From positions 11,661,001-11,725,000 of the forward strand of contig NC_065895.1 of the NCBI RefSeq assembly GCF_905147045.1: a stretch of 64,000 nt of DNA, read 5' to 3'. Below, piece after piece: positions 11,256 to 25,400 of this stretch (its first letter is position 1; each line of letters opens with the position of its first letter). Origin of the DNA: Nymphalis io. Taxonomy: Eukaryota > Arthropoda > Insecta > Lepidoptera > Nymphalidae. The position numbers and the translations under genes are program-made. The notes beneath the pieces are model-generated. The model was given only the letters and a program-made list of their open reading frames with translations. It was not told the origin of the DNA and searched no databases.

Positions 11256-12360
11256 CATACTCAACAAACATATTATTCCTCTCTCAATTTACACAAAGAA
11301 AGTTTTTTTTCAAATTTGCATTCAAACAAACAAACTTTACACCCTTATAATATTCATACAGATGTAAAGCTGATTCAAAGAAGTTAACAGGTCACCTTGC
11401 GTGTTCGTTGTAACGTGAAAATCACATTAATCTTATGTCTGAATAAATCAATTGTATATTGTCAAAGGAAACATTTTAAAATAGTTTACAATAATCGTAA
11501 ATTAGTCATAGTAATGTGGAAATGAATTTTAAAATATAGTTTTTAATTGTGTCGTATTATTTTATTCAGTAATTACACGAAAAATTGCACACTTCATTAT
11601 ATAATTGCAATACATCAAAAATGTCATGAGGCTGTAACTACTAAAGTCCCTCCCACTCTATCTTAAAGCCTATTTCACACACATTGTGTAATATATCAAA
11701 TTTATAAAGTATTTTTTACTAAATCGCATGAATAAATAAATTAAACATTTATTTTATAAACACTTTCTGGGACAGCAAACACCTAGACTAAACAATAGAA
11801 ATCAAAACAATAAGTCTATTGAGATATATAACTGTAAATATTTATTATTAGAGTCGTTATTATTAATATATAAGAACAATAAGAAATTAAATTCGTAAAA
11901 AATTTACTCTTTGTTGTTTATCACGCATTTGATTCAAGATGATAATTACCAAAAATTACTAAGGCGATAGTAATTACCAAATAACAGTTAAGTTAAAATA
12001 TATGATCACGCCACGTAAAATAAAAAGTAAAATCTAGCGATATACGTAACTACGACCAATTGGCTCCGATGTATGCAAAAACGCCAAGACTATATCGTAC
12101 CGATACTTGAAGATTAATAATTATAATAAATAAGTTTCATCTTTAATAAAAAGTGAATAGTTCGTATTTAAACTTAAGTTACTTACATTACTTTTTATAA
12201 AGAGAATTCATTAATCGTAATTTCAGTACTTTGTACCTTCTTTTTGTTTTATTCTTTAATCCGCACTACTATTTTAATTATTACATTAAAATTAACTAAA
12301 TTGTATAAGAAATTGTTATATAAAAAGGAGCACAATACAGCTAAATCCATTATTGTAAAA
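11256..12360. other. AT-rich spacer, no gene seen
   Basis: No coding signal, repeat unit or RNA gene was recognised. Confidence 0.45.
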
Positions 12361-12698
12361 CACACGCGCCGCTAGAACGTACACGGGGGCGGTGGCCGCC
12401 ACCCCGCCACGCTACCACCACAGAACGGTCACTCGATCCCTTTCTCAAAACATAACCGGACGACTACGCTGTTCAACGAAACTCCTTTCAAACAGATTTT
12501 ATTAAAATTATAACGGCCATACTGTAATAGGCCAACGATTTACGCCAATAAGTGTCAAAACAGTAATTATTTCAGCAAAATTAGGGCGGCCGTACGTAGG
12601 TAACGCTTTGTTTTGGCGGCAAATCTTGGTTATTCGTTCGACGATTGCTTTAATGTAGCGTTCGATGTAATATCGGGCTTTGTGATTACCTGTGATTA
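12361..12698 (+). promoter_or_regulatory. GC-rich upstream region of DCX-EMAP promoter 1
   Basis: Base composition changes abruptly to CpG- and C-rich sequence (for example GGGGGCGGTGGCCGCCACCC near 12390) in an otherwise AT-rich locus, directly upstream of an initiator and the first coding exon. This is expected of a proximal promoter. Confidence 0.45.
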
Positions 12699-12732
12699 TC
12701 AGTACAATTCAAAGTGTCGTCAAAGGTAGTTC
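12699..12732 (+). promoter_or_regulatory. Core promoter 1 of DCX-EMAP (Inr plus DPE-like)
   Basis: TCAGT at 12699-12703 is the arthropod initiator. With its A (12701) as +1, AGTTC at 12728-12732 occupies +28 to +32 and fits the DPE form RGWYV. The ATG follows at 12733, so the 5' UTR would be only 32 bases. Confidence 0.4.
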
Positions 12733-13407
12733 ATGACTTCTGAAGAACCAATGGCGGCTGCGGCTGTGGTAAGTAACCATTTAATTGTCAAAAGGATTTA
12801 GTAACACTACGTTATTCTTAATTGAAAACATTTTATTTTTATTTTTTATAAATAAAAGTTAATCCTAGCTTTGTTACTGCTGCTGAAAATTAATTATGAA
12901 GGATGTTTTAGTGCAAAATGCTTAATTTTTTAAACATTTCTAATGAATTATAAGCTTTTGTTAATGATACTTAAAATGTATTTGATGATTTAATTATTTA
13001 AATCTATTATCATTATTCTTATATCATTTTACGTAACTAAAAAGTAAATGTAACATTAATTTTGAATAATGTTTTTAAGTAACTTATTTTTTGTAAATTA
13101 GCGTGATTCATATTACTTTTTGTTCATAAATTACTCACAAACTACTTAAGTATCGAAATTAAATAATTCTAAAGAAAATCGTGACTACAGTTACTTAGTC
13201 ATGCGGCTAGGGTTGAACTCGTTATGTTTATCTAGTCGATCTTAAATGAATAAACGCCAGCCAAATATATGTTAACTCAAAATAAAATCAATATAAAGAT
13301 GTAGAACTTACAGAATTACTATACCATAGGTTCAGTTGTGTCAAGTTCCTTTTTAAATTAATTTTATGTTTACAATATGTTAATGTTTCTTAATTAAAAT
13401 AACTTAC

Positions 13408-13478
<71 letters not shown>

Positions 13479-16400
13479 ATATTAATTTATTTAAAAAAAA
13501 ACATGGTATAGAGTTTTAAATATGTTCTTTTTAAATAAAGCAATTTATGAAAGCATTAATTATTACTTATTATATTAATTACATACTTAAAACGTAAGAG
13601 TCAGCTCAATATATTATTTGGTGACATAATTTGATAATAAATTTAAAACAGCGACGCAAAGCGTTGACTGGAAAGTTAAAAAGTGATTTAGGTATAATTA
13701 TTATAAACTTTCATGAATGAAAGTTATCCATCACATGCGTAGTATCTATCAGTTGATAAACGAAGTAGGCGCAACGCGAAGCGTCCAGTCGACGGCCGAG
13801 AGGTCCCGCGTGATGTCGCGTCGAGTAACTAGATCGCGCCAACACCGTCCTCAGGTTACTGCAGAACCGGCTCCGGCGCCAGAACCGGTACCGACAACCG
13901 AACCGGACCAGCAACCACCTTCTGATGACGAAAAATCGACGGAATGGCGTCCCTCCCGTCCAGCATCACCGCCTCAGAGACAAGATGACATCTCCGAAGG
14001 TTCGGAAGTCACGGCTCGCCCGGTTAGACCGGAACCGGCGAGCCGCTATGCAAACCTTAACTATTGGAAGGCGAGAAGGGTGACTTTTTACAGAAATGGA
14101 GATCCATTCCATCCCGGAGTCGAATTTAGATTTAAATTGGGCCGTGACTTGGTATCTATGGACGCGTTACTCGATAGATTGTCAGAGAGGTTGGAACTAC
14201 CCAGAGGAGCGAGATTCATCTTCGGAATGGATGGGGATAGGAAGTATAGACTTGAAGAATTGGAGGACGGCGCGTCATACGTCGTATCTTCGTATAAGAC
14301 TTTTAAGGTAACTTTTATTAAAATATTTTATAAGTATAAATGTAACGCTTAAACCTTTCCCGGTGACACAATTTCTTATATCGCAAGCAACAAATTATTA
14401 TAATAACAGTTGTTTCTTTTAATACATTTTGCTTCATAATTAACCATATGTGCGTGATCCATAATATGGGTTATGTATAATTGTTTAATTAAAGCCGAAT
14501 GATTTACGTATAGGTACAAAGTATAGCTGAAAATTTGGTTAAAATATTTAATAGTACACGGTTAAATCATAAATGTGTACAACGTGAACAATTTTAATAG
14601 ATGGTATTTAGGTAAACGATAACTATAGCCTGACGAGGCCGCGTCCTTGTGATGTGGGTCACAGGATAAGAACCACGCACCGTCTCCGACATTTGCATTT
14701 TGACTGCGTATCCAACTTTACTCAATTTACTAATTGTTAACGAATACCGTCCATTATTTTCCATAGAACAGGAAATTATACAAACAATTATGCGGACTGT
14801 TTGGTTATTTAAAGTAGCTTAAATGAAACTAATTTTGTTGCCGACTTGGAAATTGATTTGATCGTATTATAGATTACGTTAATAGCTTTAATCCAAGAAT
14901 AATACAGTTGAGGCAATAAGAATAAACATTTATATTATTTTAAATGAAACGTGGACTTATGAACGCAATATTCTTTACAATTGAACGGCGTGGTACATAG
15001 AGCAAACTTGGCAACGACATCGAGCCGAGGGCAATGCACCACCTTGCACTTAATATGCACCAAGGCAGTTCAACGCATAACTTTATATGTAATTTATAAA
15101 AAAAAAAAAAACAAAATAAAAAATACCCGAAGATTTTTTACCAAAGAAAATCCTACTATACTAAGGCTTATTGGTTAAGCTTTTGATGACGACGTTAATA
15201 ATTTTAAATTAATATTAATATTTCAGACATTATAAATAAAAGTAAGACATAAATATAAAATAAATAAATTAAAATGTTGAGTATGATAATGTAAACTTTA
15301 TAGATTTATTTTTTCTTCTACAAAAAGATTAATGAAAAAGTAGGTCTAGTGGTTTTCATACGACTTTTAAAATTAATGACTAACGTAGATTTTCCTTCAT
15401 AACACTAACATCTTCGACGCAACTAATGGCTGTTACTCAATTATACCTCTGCAGAATTATAATCTGTCATAAGCGTTATCGACGAAAGCTTGAATATATG
15501 AATAAGTAAACAGAGAGGGCGGTCACCGCCGGTCGTTTGTTTTCTAGCTTTTTGTCGTTTTTACATTGAGTGAGTGAGGGCGTATTCACGCAATCGCGAA
15601 ATCTTACATCATGCAATGATTATCGAAATTACTTATTTTCTTTCTAATATTCTATATACTTATTTGCTTATTAATATACAGACAGTGAATCAAAACCATT
15701 ATATATTAACCACCAAATAAATACTCGGGATGATGTGAAAATTTGATATACTACCATTATTACATGATGAGTTATCTTACAAAATTTTAATAAATCTTAT
15801 CCAAACTTATGGTTACATAAGTAAAATCCATCCTATTGTTACTAGTTGAATTTAAAAAAGATGAGGTTTTCTATTTGGGTTTACTGTTATGCGTGTTGTT
15901 TCTACATACATACTACGTGTTGTGTTTGTGTTTCTACATATATGCGCCAATTGAAAACCGATTCTCATAATTATTTTCTTAATAGATAAATTATCACTTA
16001 GAAGTGGTTCAATTTCATTTACATTCAAAGAAAAAAAAAAGTTAAGGATTTGTTACTTCGAATTATGCTTTGGATTCGATATTACAATTAATTATACTGA
16101 TGTACGTGGAATTACCACTAAAAATTAAAAGTATAATCCATAAATGCGACTCTTTGGCCAACACTATAATATTATATATTTTTCTTTGTCGTTATTAAAA
16201 GTCGCCGTGGAGTACCGGCTTAGAATAGTACTCCCCCAATCTCATCCCGTGGGTGTCGTAAGAGGCGACTGAGGGACGGGGAAAAGGGGGGATGGGCAGC
16301 AGCGTCCCCCCTCCCATAAACATCCCATAAACATCTTACCCCCTACTGCGCTCGCCAACACGCCTGCCCAGCGCGGCGAGTATGGGCAAACCACCTCCCT

Positions 16401-19400
16401 AAATGGCAGATGCGCCCAAAAAAAGGCCCCCAGTTACCGGCAAGCCCGCTAGGCCCGACCAAGGTAGCGGTCGCGGTATCGGCAGGGCAGGGGGTGCTAA
16501 GAATCACCGGTTCACGGCAGGCTACCGTATAAAACGACTGAAAATGGCAACGTATAATGGACGCTCGATGAGGCTGGACCATCACCTCGCCGAATTAGAA
16601 GTAGAGTTAAGTCATATAAACTGGCATATACTGGGGTTATCTGAAGTCCGAAGACAGGGGGAGGACACGATAACTCTAGAGTCCGGTAACTTACTCTACT
16701 TCCGCGAAGGTGATAACCTCTCCCAGGGTGGTGTCGGTTTTCTAGTCAAAAAGGATCTCATTAGCAGCATTGTGGAAATCAGTAGTGTGTCGAACCGGGT
16801 AGCGTACCTTGTCCTAAAACTTTCCGACAGGTACTCCCTGAAGGTTGTACAGGTATATGCGCCAACTTCGACATACTCTGATGATGTGGTCGAAGCGATG
16901 TACGAGGACATCGCAAAGGCCCTCAACGACACCTCGAGGGCCCACTACAATGTTGTTATGGGAGACTTTAATGCTAAAGTGGGAGTACAAGATAGCGGTG
17001 AATCGAAAGTCGGACCTTACGGCTTGGGCTGCAGAAATCACAGGGGGCAAATGCTGGTAAACTTCCTCGAAGCGCAGGGGCTTTTTTTGATGAATTCTTT
17101 CTTTCAAAAGAAGCCTCAGAGGAGGTGGACCTGGCGAAGCCCCGATAACGTGACAAGGAACGAGATAGACTTTATCATCTCGAATAAAAGGCACATATTT
17201 AGAGATGTTTCAGTGATCAACAGGTTTAATACCGGAAGTGATCACCGCTTGGTTCGAGGCACTCTAAATATCAACTTAAAAGCCGAAAGATCGAGAATGA
17301 TGAGGTCTACTCTCCGACCTACCATGCTCCAAGCTGCTCAAGGCTCCGAAAAGTTCCAAATGGAACTTCAAAATCAATTCACCGCGTTGGAAACCATAAG
17401 CAGCATTGATGAGAGAACCGACACGCTGGTCAAAATACTGCAAAACACATCCCGCAAGTGTTTTCCGCCACAGAGAAGAGACAACGCACCAAAACTCTCT
17501 GCTGAGACACTCGAGCTCATGAGAAAACGACGAGAACTACCATCGTTTTTGTCAGATAAGGCCTTAAACCGAACAATAAAAACGCTGACGCGACGCGATC
17601 TCCGACGCTCCAATACCCGTGCCATCAAGGCTGCGATTGAGCAAAATCGGGGATCGAAAGTGTTCGCTCGCAAGTTTGGGAGGCCGCGTCTGACAAAACT
17701 TAAAACTGAAAATGGTGGGGTCGTTACCTCTAGGCCTGAGATTATCGGAGAAGTAGAGAGGTTTTATGGGCAGTTGTTCTCTTCAAGATCGGATAAACCC
17801 ATGGGAATCAGTATTGATGACCAGCGCGCCCCTCTTATGCGCCATTACTCCGAGGAGCTCCCGGTCGTTGACCAAGGAGAGATTAGGGCGGCTCTAGAAC
17901 AGCTTAAAAACAACAAATCTCCGGGAGATGACGGAATCACAACAGAGTTGCTTAAGGCAGGCGGGACTCCGGTCCTGAAAGAGCTAGCAAGCCTCTTTAA
18001 TTCCGTCATCCAACATGGCAAGACCCCGGAAACGTGGAGCGGGAGTGAGGTGGTACTGTTTTTCAAGAAAGGTGATAAAACCCTCTTGAAAAACTACAGA
18101 CCAATCTCCCTCCTGAGTCACGTGTATAAGCTGTTCTCAAGAGTCGTCACGAACCGTCTCGCCAGACGACTTGACGAGTTCCAGCCCCCAGAGCAAGCCG
18201 GCTTTCGATCAGGCTACAGCACCGTGGACCACATCCATACTGTTCGGCAGATCGTGCAGAAGACCGAAGAGTACAATCAGCCGCTGTGTATGGCATTTGT
18301 GGACTACAAGAAAGCCTTCGACTCCATCGAAACCTGGGCAGTGCTCGACTCATTGCAGAGATGTCATATCGATTGGAGATATATCGAGGTACTGAGATGT
18401 CTGTACAACGCCGCTACAATGACTGTCCACATCCAGGACTGTAAGACGAAGGCGATCCAATTGCGCAGAGGGGTGAGACAGGGGGATGTAATATCCCCGA
18501 AACTGTTCACCAACGCGTTGGAAGACGTTTTCAAAACGCTGGATTGGACTAGGTATGGAGTCAATGTAAACGGCGAGTACATCTCACACCTTCGATTTGC
18601 CAACGATATCGTCATCATAGCAGAGTCGCTGGAACAACTCACCGAAATGCTGCGTAGCCTAGGCGAGTCTTCCCGGTGTGTCGGTCTCGGCATGAACTTG
18701 GACAAGACCAAGGTCATGTTCAATAGGCATGTCGTGCCGGGACCGATATACGTCGAGGGCAAACCTCTCGAAGTTGTTAGTGAATATACCTACCTAGGAC
18801 AGATTATACAAATCGGTAGGAACAACTTCGAGAAGGAAGCCGATCGAAGAATTCGCTTGGGATGGGCAGCATTTGGCAACCTTCGTCAAGTCCTCAAGTC
18901 GTCTATACCGCAATGTTTGAAGACGAAAGTCTTCAACCAATGCGTCTTACCTGCCATGACATACGGTGCCGAAACGTGGACACTAACTGCGGGACTAGTC
19001 CACAAATTCAAAGTCGCTCAGCGTGCTATGGAGCGAGCTATGCTCGGAGTATCTTTGAAGGATAAGATCAGAAATGAGATTATCCGGAAAAGAACCGGAG
19101 TCACCGACATAGCTTGCAAAATTAGCAGGCTGAAGTGGCAGTGGGCTGGTCACGTATGTCGTAGGACCGATGGCCGTTGGAGCAGACGAGTCCTAGAGTG
19201 GAGACCGCGAATCGGCAAGCGCAGCGTAGGGCGCCCTCCAGCCAGGTGGACCGACGACCTTAAGAAGGTGGCGGGCACCAACTGGATGCGGAAGGCGGAG
19301 GACAGGGAGCTTTGGCGCACCTTGGGAGAGGCCTATGTTCAGCAGTGGACAACGATTGGCTGTTGATTGATTGATTGTATTGATTGTTATTAAAAGTATT

Positions 19401-22400
19401 ATATTTATTTAATAGTTTGTGACAACACTTTGAAAAATAATTATTTAACAATAAAAAATAAAAAAAGATAGAAGTGACGCACTGTGTAGCACCGTAGCAC
19501 TTTGTAGCACATGTATATGTTTTGTGTATATTGTAAAGTAAATCCGAAAGGATTTTTTGTTAATTTGTTTTGTTAACTTATTGAAACAGACCAAGCGTGC
19601 CTTACTTTATTATAGTTTATATAAAAAGGACCGATTTCGAATATTATTTTGTAAGCATTTACGGAACAGTACCTTTTGAATGGTGTCAGTTTCATTACAT
19701 TACTTTTATAATAATATAAAATAATAATATAAAAAAATTACAAACATTTTCGATATTCACATATTAATATATGTATTGAACTCAAGTAATATTACTTTTA
19801 TCGGTTTTCAGTATGATTTTATTAGGTCTCATAATCGCTATTAAATATCGCTAAAACAAAAATGCGGCATCTTAACGACCAGGGGAAGTTTTGTAAAGTC
19901 ATTTCGAATATTTTTACTAAGTTAGCTGTGTCCCGCAGTTTCAACCGCATTACATTTCGATCATACTTACTTTTGCTTTCTCATACAGTTTGTATTGTTT
20001 AATATTATCATTTAAGTTACTACTCAACTTATTTTGTCGTTAGAAGATATATCATAGCCTACTTCAATGATTGGACTATTTAACGAAAAAAATAAGACAA
20101 AACAAACAAACTGATATACTCACGCATAGCATATTTGTAATACAAATATCGAAATATTATATATTTCATTTTTTTAAAGAACTATCTTTTAGGCTAACAC
20201 AATTCATATTACAAATTCGAAATTGAAATCAAAATCGTTTTGTAATCCCTAAGTTTTCTTAAATATTATCATTTTTTGAATACAAACGGATATTAATATA
20301 ATTAATATAATATAATTCATATATTTGAATCAGTATATTTAATTCTAATACAACATTTATACGTACGTTTTATTTTACGTGTATGCTTGACATAGTATCG
20401 ACGTGACACAATATCTACCATAGTGTACTTTCTCGTTGCTGACAAATAAACATTAGTTCATATTTATTAGATTTTTTTTATATATGCGCCGCGATGGCAA
20501 ATGACTCTACTCCACCTGATGGTAAGTGGTAGTAGAGTCCAAACGCGACGACGGCCAGTACAGTCGGGAAGAATGTTCTGTACTAGCCGTCCCCGCCTTG
20601 CCGGCCCACAAGATCCTTCACTCCTCGTATAATAAATGAAAAATAAATAAGCACATATTACTTACCAGATCATATCAGAGTAACAACATATAGTAAGACA
20701 ATGATGCACAAAGGCGGTCTTATCGCTTAAAGCGATCTCCTATAGACAACCTTTAATAAAATAAATTTGTTTAGTGAACGGGTAAGATGAATTAATAAAA
20801 TAAAATATGGATTTCTTATTCATAATTTATTAATCCGGTTGGCGTGGTTGGTAGTTACTTGCCTTTCATGCCAAAGGTCGTGGGTTCGATTCCCACCCAG
20901 GACAGACATTTGTGTGCATGAACATGTCTGTTTGTCTTGAGTCTGGGTGTAATTATCTATATAAGTATGTATTTACAAAAGAAAAGTAGTATATGTAGTA
21001 TATCAGTTGTCTGGTTTCCATAACACAAGCTCTGCTTAATTTGGGATCAGATGACCGTGTGTGAATAATGTCCTATTATTATTATTAATCCAGAGATTGT
21101 ACATTTTTTTTATTATTTCCCAGTGTCACGCTGAAGATATCAACATTAATTATGATTAAAAATCGCTATTGATTAAATATGTTCATTTATTTTTTATTTA
21201 AAACTTTTTTGATCACCACTATATGTAGTTGGAACAAAAGGCGGACTTAAAGCCTGAAGGTATTCTCTGTCAGTCAACTTTTAGGCTAAGCAGAAATCCG
21301 TGACGGCGATAATTAGTAATCAAAAATATACATACATACAAATATAATATCATCAAAATAACAGGATAGGAACTTTTTGACAAAATATGCTCACGGAGCT
21401 TGAATGTAAATTAAGAGGTAGCATTTCTGATATGTTCAGGTACTTTGTACCATAATCGGACCGCTTGAACGGAGTAAGAATTAGAAACGAAACCAAATAT
21501 AACGAACATTGATACAAAATGAAATATAAAAAAAAGCTATTAAAATAATTATATTTTAGTTATAAAGACCGCTCAAAATTCTATTTATTTCAATAATTTC
21601 AATTTAAAAAATAAACTTGATATACATTATGCTACAACTATCAAATAATATTAAATCAATTAGAAATACAGTACAGTAACAGTAACAGCCTGTTAATGTC
21701 CCACTGCTGGGCTAAGGCCTCCTCTCCCTTTTTGAGGAGAAGGTTTTAGAGCTTATTCCACCACGCTGCTCCAATGCGGGTTGGTAGAATACACATGTGA
21801 CATAATTTCAATGAAATTAGACACATGCAGGTTTCCTCACGATGTTTTCCTTCACCGTCAAGCACGAGATGTATTTTAATCACAAATTAAGCACATGAAA
21901 ATTCAGTGGTGCTTGCCCGGGTTTGAACCCACGATCATCGGTTAAGATTCACGCGTTCTAACCACTAGGCCATCTCGGCTTTTCAATTAGAAATATTAAA
22001 ATGTAAATAATTAAAGTATCAAAAACTAATCGGTGCTATCGCGTGGAAATGCATAAGTTGCACTTTTCATCCACCATCGACGGGCGGGTGTCGAAATTGG
22101 GGATATAGGTCAAGCATCGGATAGTGTTTAAAGGCTAGTTCATGATATTGCGAAATTACAAGGAAGTTTGTGAACGTTTAAGCGATCGAGGTTATCTTTT
22201 GCACTATCGACGTAAATACACACAGTCGTTATTTTTTTACCAAATATTAGGATTGCCTTTTTTGTTATATTTGCTAATTGATTTAACGTGCCTAAATTTT
22301 GATTTTATATTTAATTATTGTTAGAAAAATATTTTTAACGTTATGGGTTTTATGAAAACTTTGTTATTGAGTTTTTTTGTGTTCATTGTTACTCTATTAC

Positions 22401-25400
22401 GATTCAAATGTTTTTGTCACATTATAAATATTGAAATACTAAAATCTTGATAGACGTTTTGTAAAATCTAGAAGAAATATTATTCTTTTTTCTTATATAG
22501 AATAGTAGCATATGTATGTGTCAGGTTGAATATGATAAAAAGTTTACCAGCTAATCACCCTATCTCAACGACAGAGAGCGCTCTTACGAAATATCAATAC
22601 TGATGACATTGTAAGAGTCGACTGAAGGAAATTTTCGTGTTAAGCATCCGTCAATACCATAGATATTTAGTGTCCTAACAACCTGCATGAGGAAGATAGC
22701 CCATTAACAAAAGCATTCCCAAGGGTGGCGTTTGACGGCCGTTCTTGAAATTCTGCCAAATCTTGCAGTGTAATATAATACTGCACTGGCCCCTGATATA
22801 ATAAATAAACTTTTCAAACTAATTACGATTTGGTGAAAGCATTATATTCTATTAGCCCTACAATCAATTAGGAAAGTAGCAATTCATAAAATGAAATCAA
22901 GGTCCTATATTTTGATTCAACCTTCGCCTAATTTCAGTTAACATTTTTAATGCGTAATCCTGAATAAGTTTATTGAGTCGCGTGTCGCTCGAAAGCTTTT
23001 CCTTGATATTTTTAACACGTGAGACTCCCATAAAAATCTTAATTGTGTAGTAGGGTCTCGATATATATGGGCTTAGTACTTAGTTCGGTTAAGGGTTGCG
23101 TGGATAAGCCGAGAATGACCTTGGTCGCCGTCCAGCCCCTGCCGCGCCAAAGCGGTATTCAAATCTAAATAGTCGTTGAAATCCAACCGTGCTATGCGCA
23201 TTTCATTATCGTTTTAATATGTACTCTATTACCACTGACTAAGGTTGCTTTTAAGCTTATACTTGAAACCGCTAAGGTCGTTTTGTGATGTGTAAGTAGA
23301 GCTTTGTTTTGTTGGTGCGGATTCATCAGCTGTTGTAGTTGGGTCTAGTACCCTATATGGCGGCTTGCTACAACGACGTATCTTTGAAATCGCTTTTACA
23401 TATCTGATAAAGTTTAACGTATTAAGTGAAAGTGCCCATATAGTGATAGTGTGATCCATAGCAAGATAAATATTCACAGCTTGTGTAGGATTCTTAACAA
23501 ACAAAATTAATTATTTTTTCTGATTCCTTTAGTTTCTCAGTGCTAAATTTTTACGTATTTCAAAAATAATTTTGTCTCGTTATTTTATCAAGCCCGGTCG
23601 ACGTAATCTTAAAATATTTAAATATAATATAAAGTAAATATTATTTAAATGTTTATATTATTAAGTACACTACAATATTCATACACTACAATAATTTAGA
23701 GCAATTATCGTATAAAAGAAATATTTATTTATGAAGTGAATCATTTATTACAAAGTTTTAATATTTTATGAATATTAGAATATAATTATAACGATTTAGT
23801 TGAGAAATAAAATGTCATTTATTTCTTAAATATAAATCTAGTTTATAAAAATAGTTTTAATTATTCAAACAATACAATATTATATGAAAGCACATCATTC
23901 ATTGTTGTTATATTTTCTTATATTATATCATAAAAAGTACATGTTGTTACGTGACTAAGTGAAACAATCATCGCGTGTGAAATATGATATTTACCGTCGA
24001 CAGCCCTTGAAGCCCTTATAAAGTTAAATATATTGCAATCATATATTTTCTTTATTACATATTATATTAGTGCTAGTTGAGTGCGTACGAAAGTGGCAAA
24101 ATACATTTGCAACTTTAATTTCAATTTCGTTATTGTATTTTTTTTATCAGAAGTTAGACGAGCAAACGGGCTGTCTGTAGATCCATAGACATTGGGTCTA
24201 TAAGAAATATTAACTATTATTTCAGGCAAATTAAAGATACTTGACTGTTATGTCCCTTGTGATACCCACTAGCTTACTGAAATACAGCAATACAGATTAT
24301 TTCTGTGTGGCAACAATGTAACTGATAACTAAGTGGTAGTGGTGGAGCGCAAAGTGATACCACCACTCTACATTTTATGATTTATCGATACCATGTCTTT
24401 CCGAGATGGCCCAGTGGTAAGAACGTGTGAATCTTAACCGATGATCGTGGGATCAAACCCGGGCAAGCACCACTGAGTTTTCATGTGTTTAATTTGTGAT
24501 TATAATTCATCTCGTGCTTTACGGTGAAGGAAAACATCGTGAGGAAACCTGTATTTGTCTAATTTTACTGAAATTCTGCCGTAGTGTAAATTGTGCCGTG
24601 GTTGGTGGAACAACCAGCATTGGAGCAGCGTGGTGTAATAAGCTCCAAACCTTCTACTCAAAAAGGGAGAGGAGGCCTTAGCCCAACAGTGGAAAATTTA
24701 CAGGCTGTTAGTATATTTTCTTGACAAACAAAACAATAACTTTTAATTGACGCGGCGTTTGAACCCAGAACCTTACAAGGTAGCATGGGCTAGCCGAGGA
24801 GCATTATAAGGTAGCCATTAGAACAAGGAGATAGTCAAAACTGTATGAAAAGTCCGTATATCCCACTGCTTAGAATATTATCTTGATCTACTATGCTTCT
24901 TTTTGCATTATGAAATGATAGTGTACAAATATAAATATATATTTAAAGGTTCATCCGATATATACCTGCTAATTACATCTCGAATTTTCTTGGAAACACA
25001 AATTTAATTGTGTAGAAAAAGTTTCGTAACTAATTACACAAATTTGTAACTATGTTTTTCAAAGAATAACATTAGAAATAGAAAACCTTTTTTTTATATT
25101 ATCATAAATTTCTTTCCATTTCGCCTACCACGATAAAAGATATTTGTTTCTTTGCAGTAAAATTTTAATTTCTCAAATACATTGGCTACATTTTTAATTA
25201 CTATTTAATTGCGTATTATAAATTATTTTTTTTTTACGTTAAAATTTCTACATTACATAATTTACTCATAAACTAGCCCTTTGTTCTAATGAATGATATA
25301 CACTATTCACCTTCCGAGTTACATTCAAGTTATTTGAAATAATTATTTTTTGTGACCTATTTTATCAGTAGGTCAAACATAATCACACATATGATTAGGT

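Noticed and set aside
13411..13475. (TA)n tract as a functional element
   Set aside because: A simple microsatellite within an intron; nothing else marks it.
20834..20905. Possible tRNA gene (intact T-arm GTGGGTTCGATTCCCAC)
   Set aside because: The sequence continues into a SINE body shared with 4213-4448 and 59876-60008, and no acceptor stem closes. It is a tRNA-derived SINE head.
22142..22324. 60-codon frame as a DCX-EMAP exon or small gene
   Set aside because: No acceptor/donor pair in phase and no conserved motif; hydrophobic AT-rich text typical of chance frames.
23229..23504. 91-codon reverse frame as a gene
   Set aside because: No family resemblance, no promoter or poly(A) context, and it lies in the large DCX-EMAP intron.
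24401..24465. Possible tRNA gene with A and B boxes
   Set aside because: The same head occurs in several copies followed by a common SINE body.
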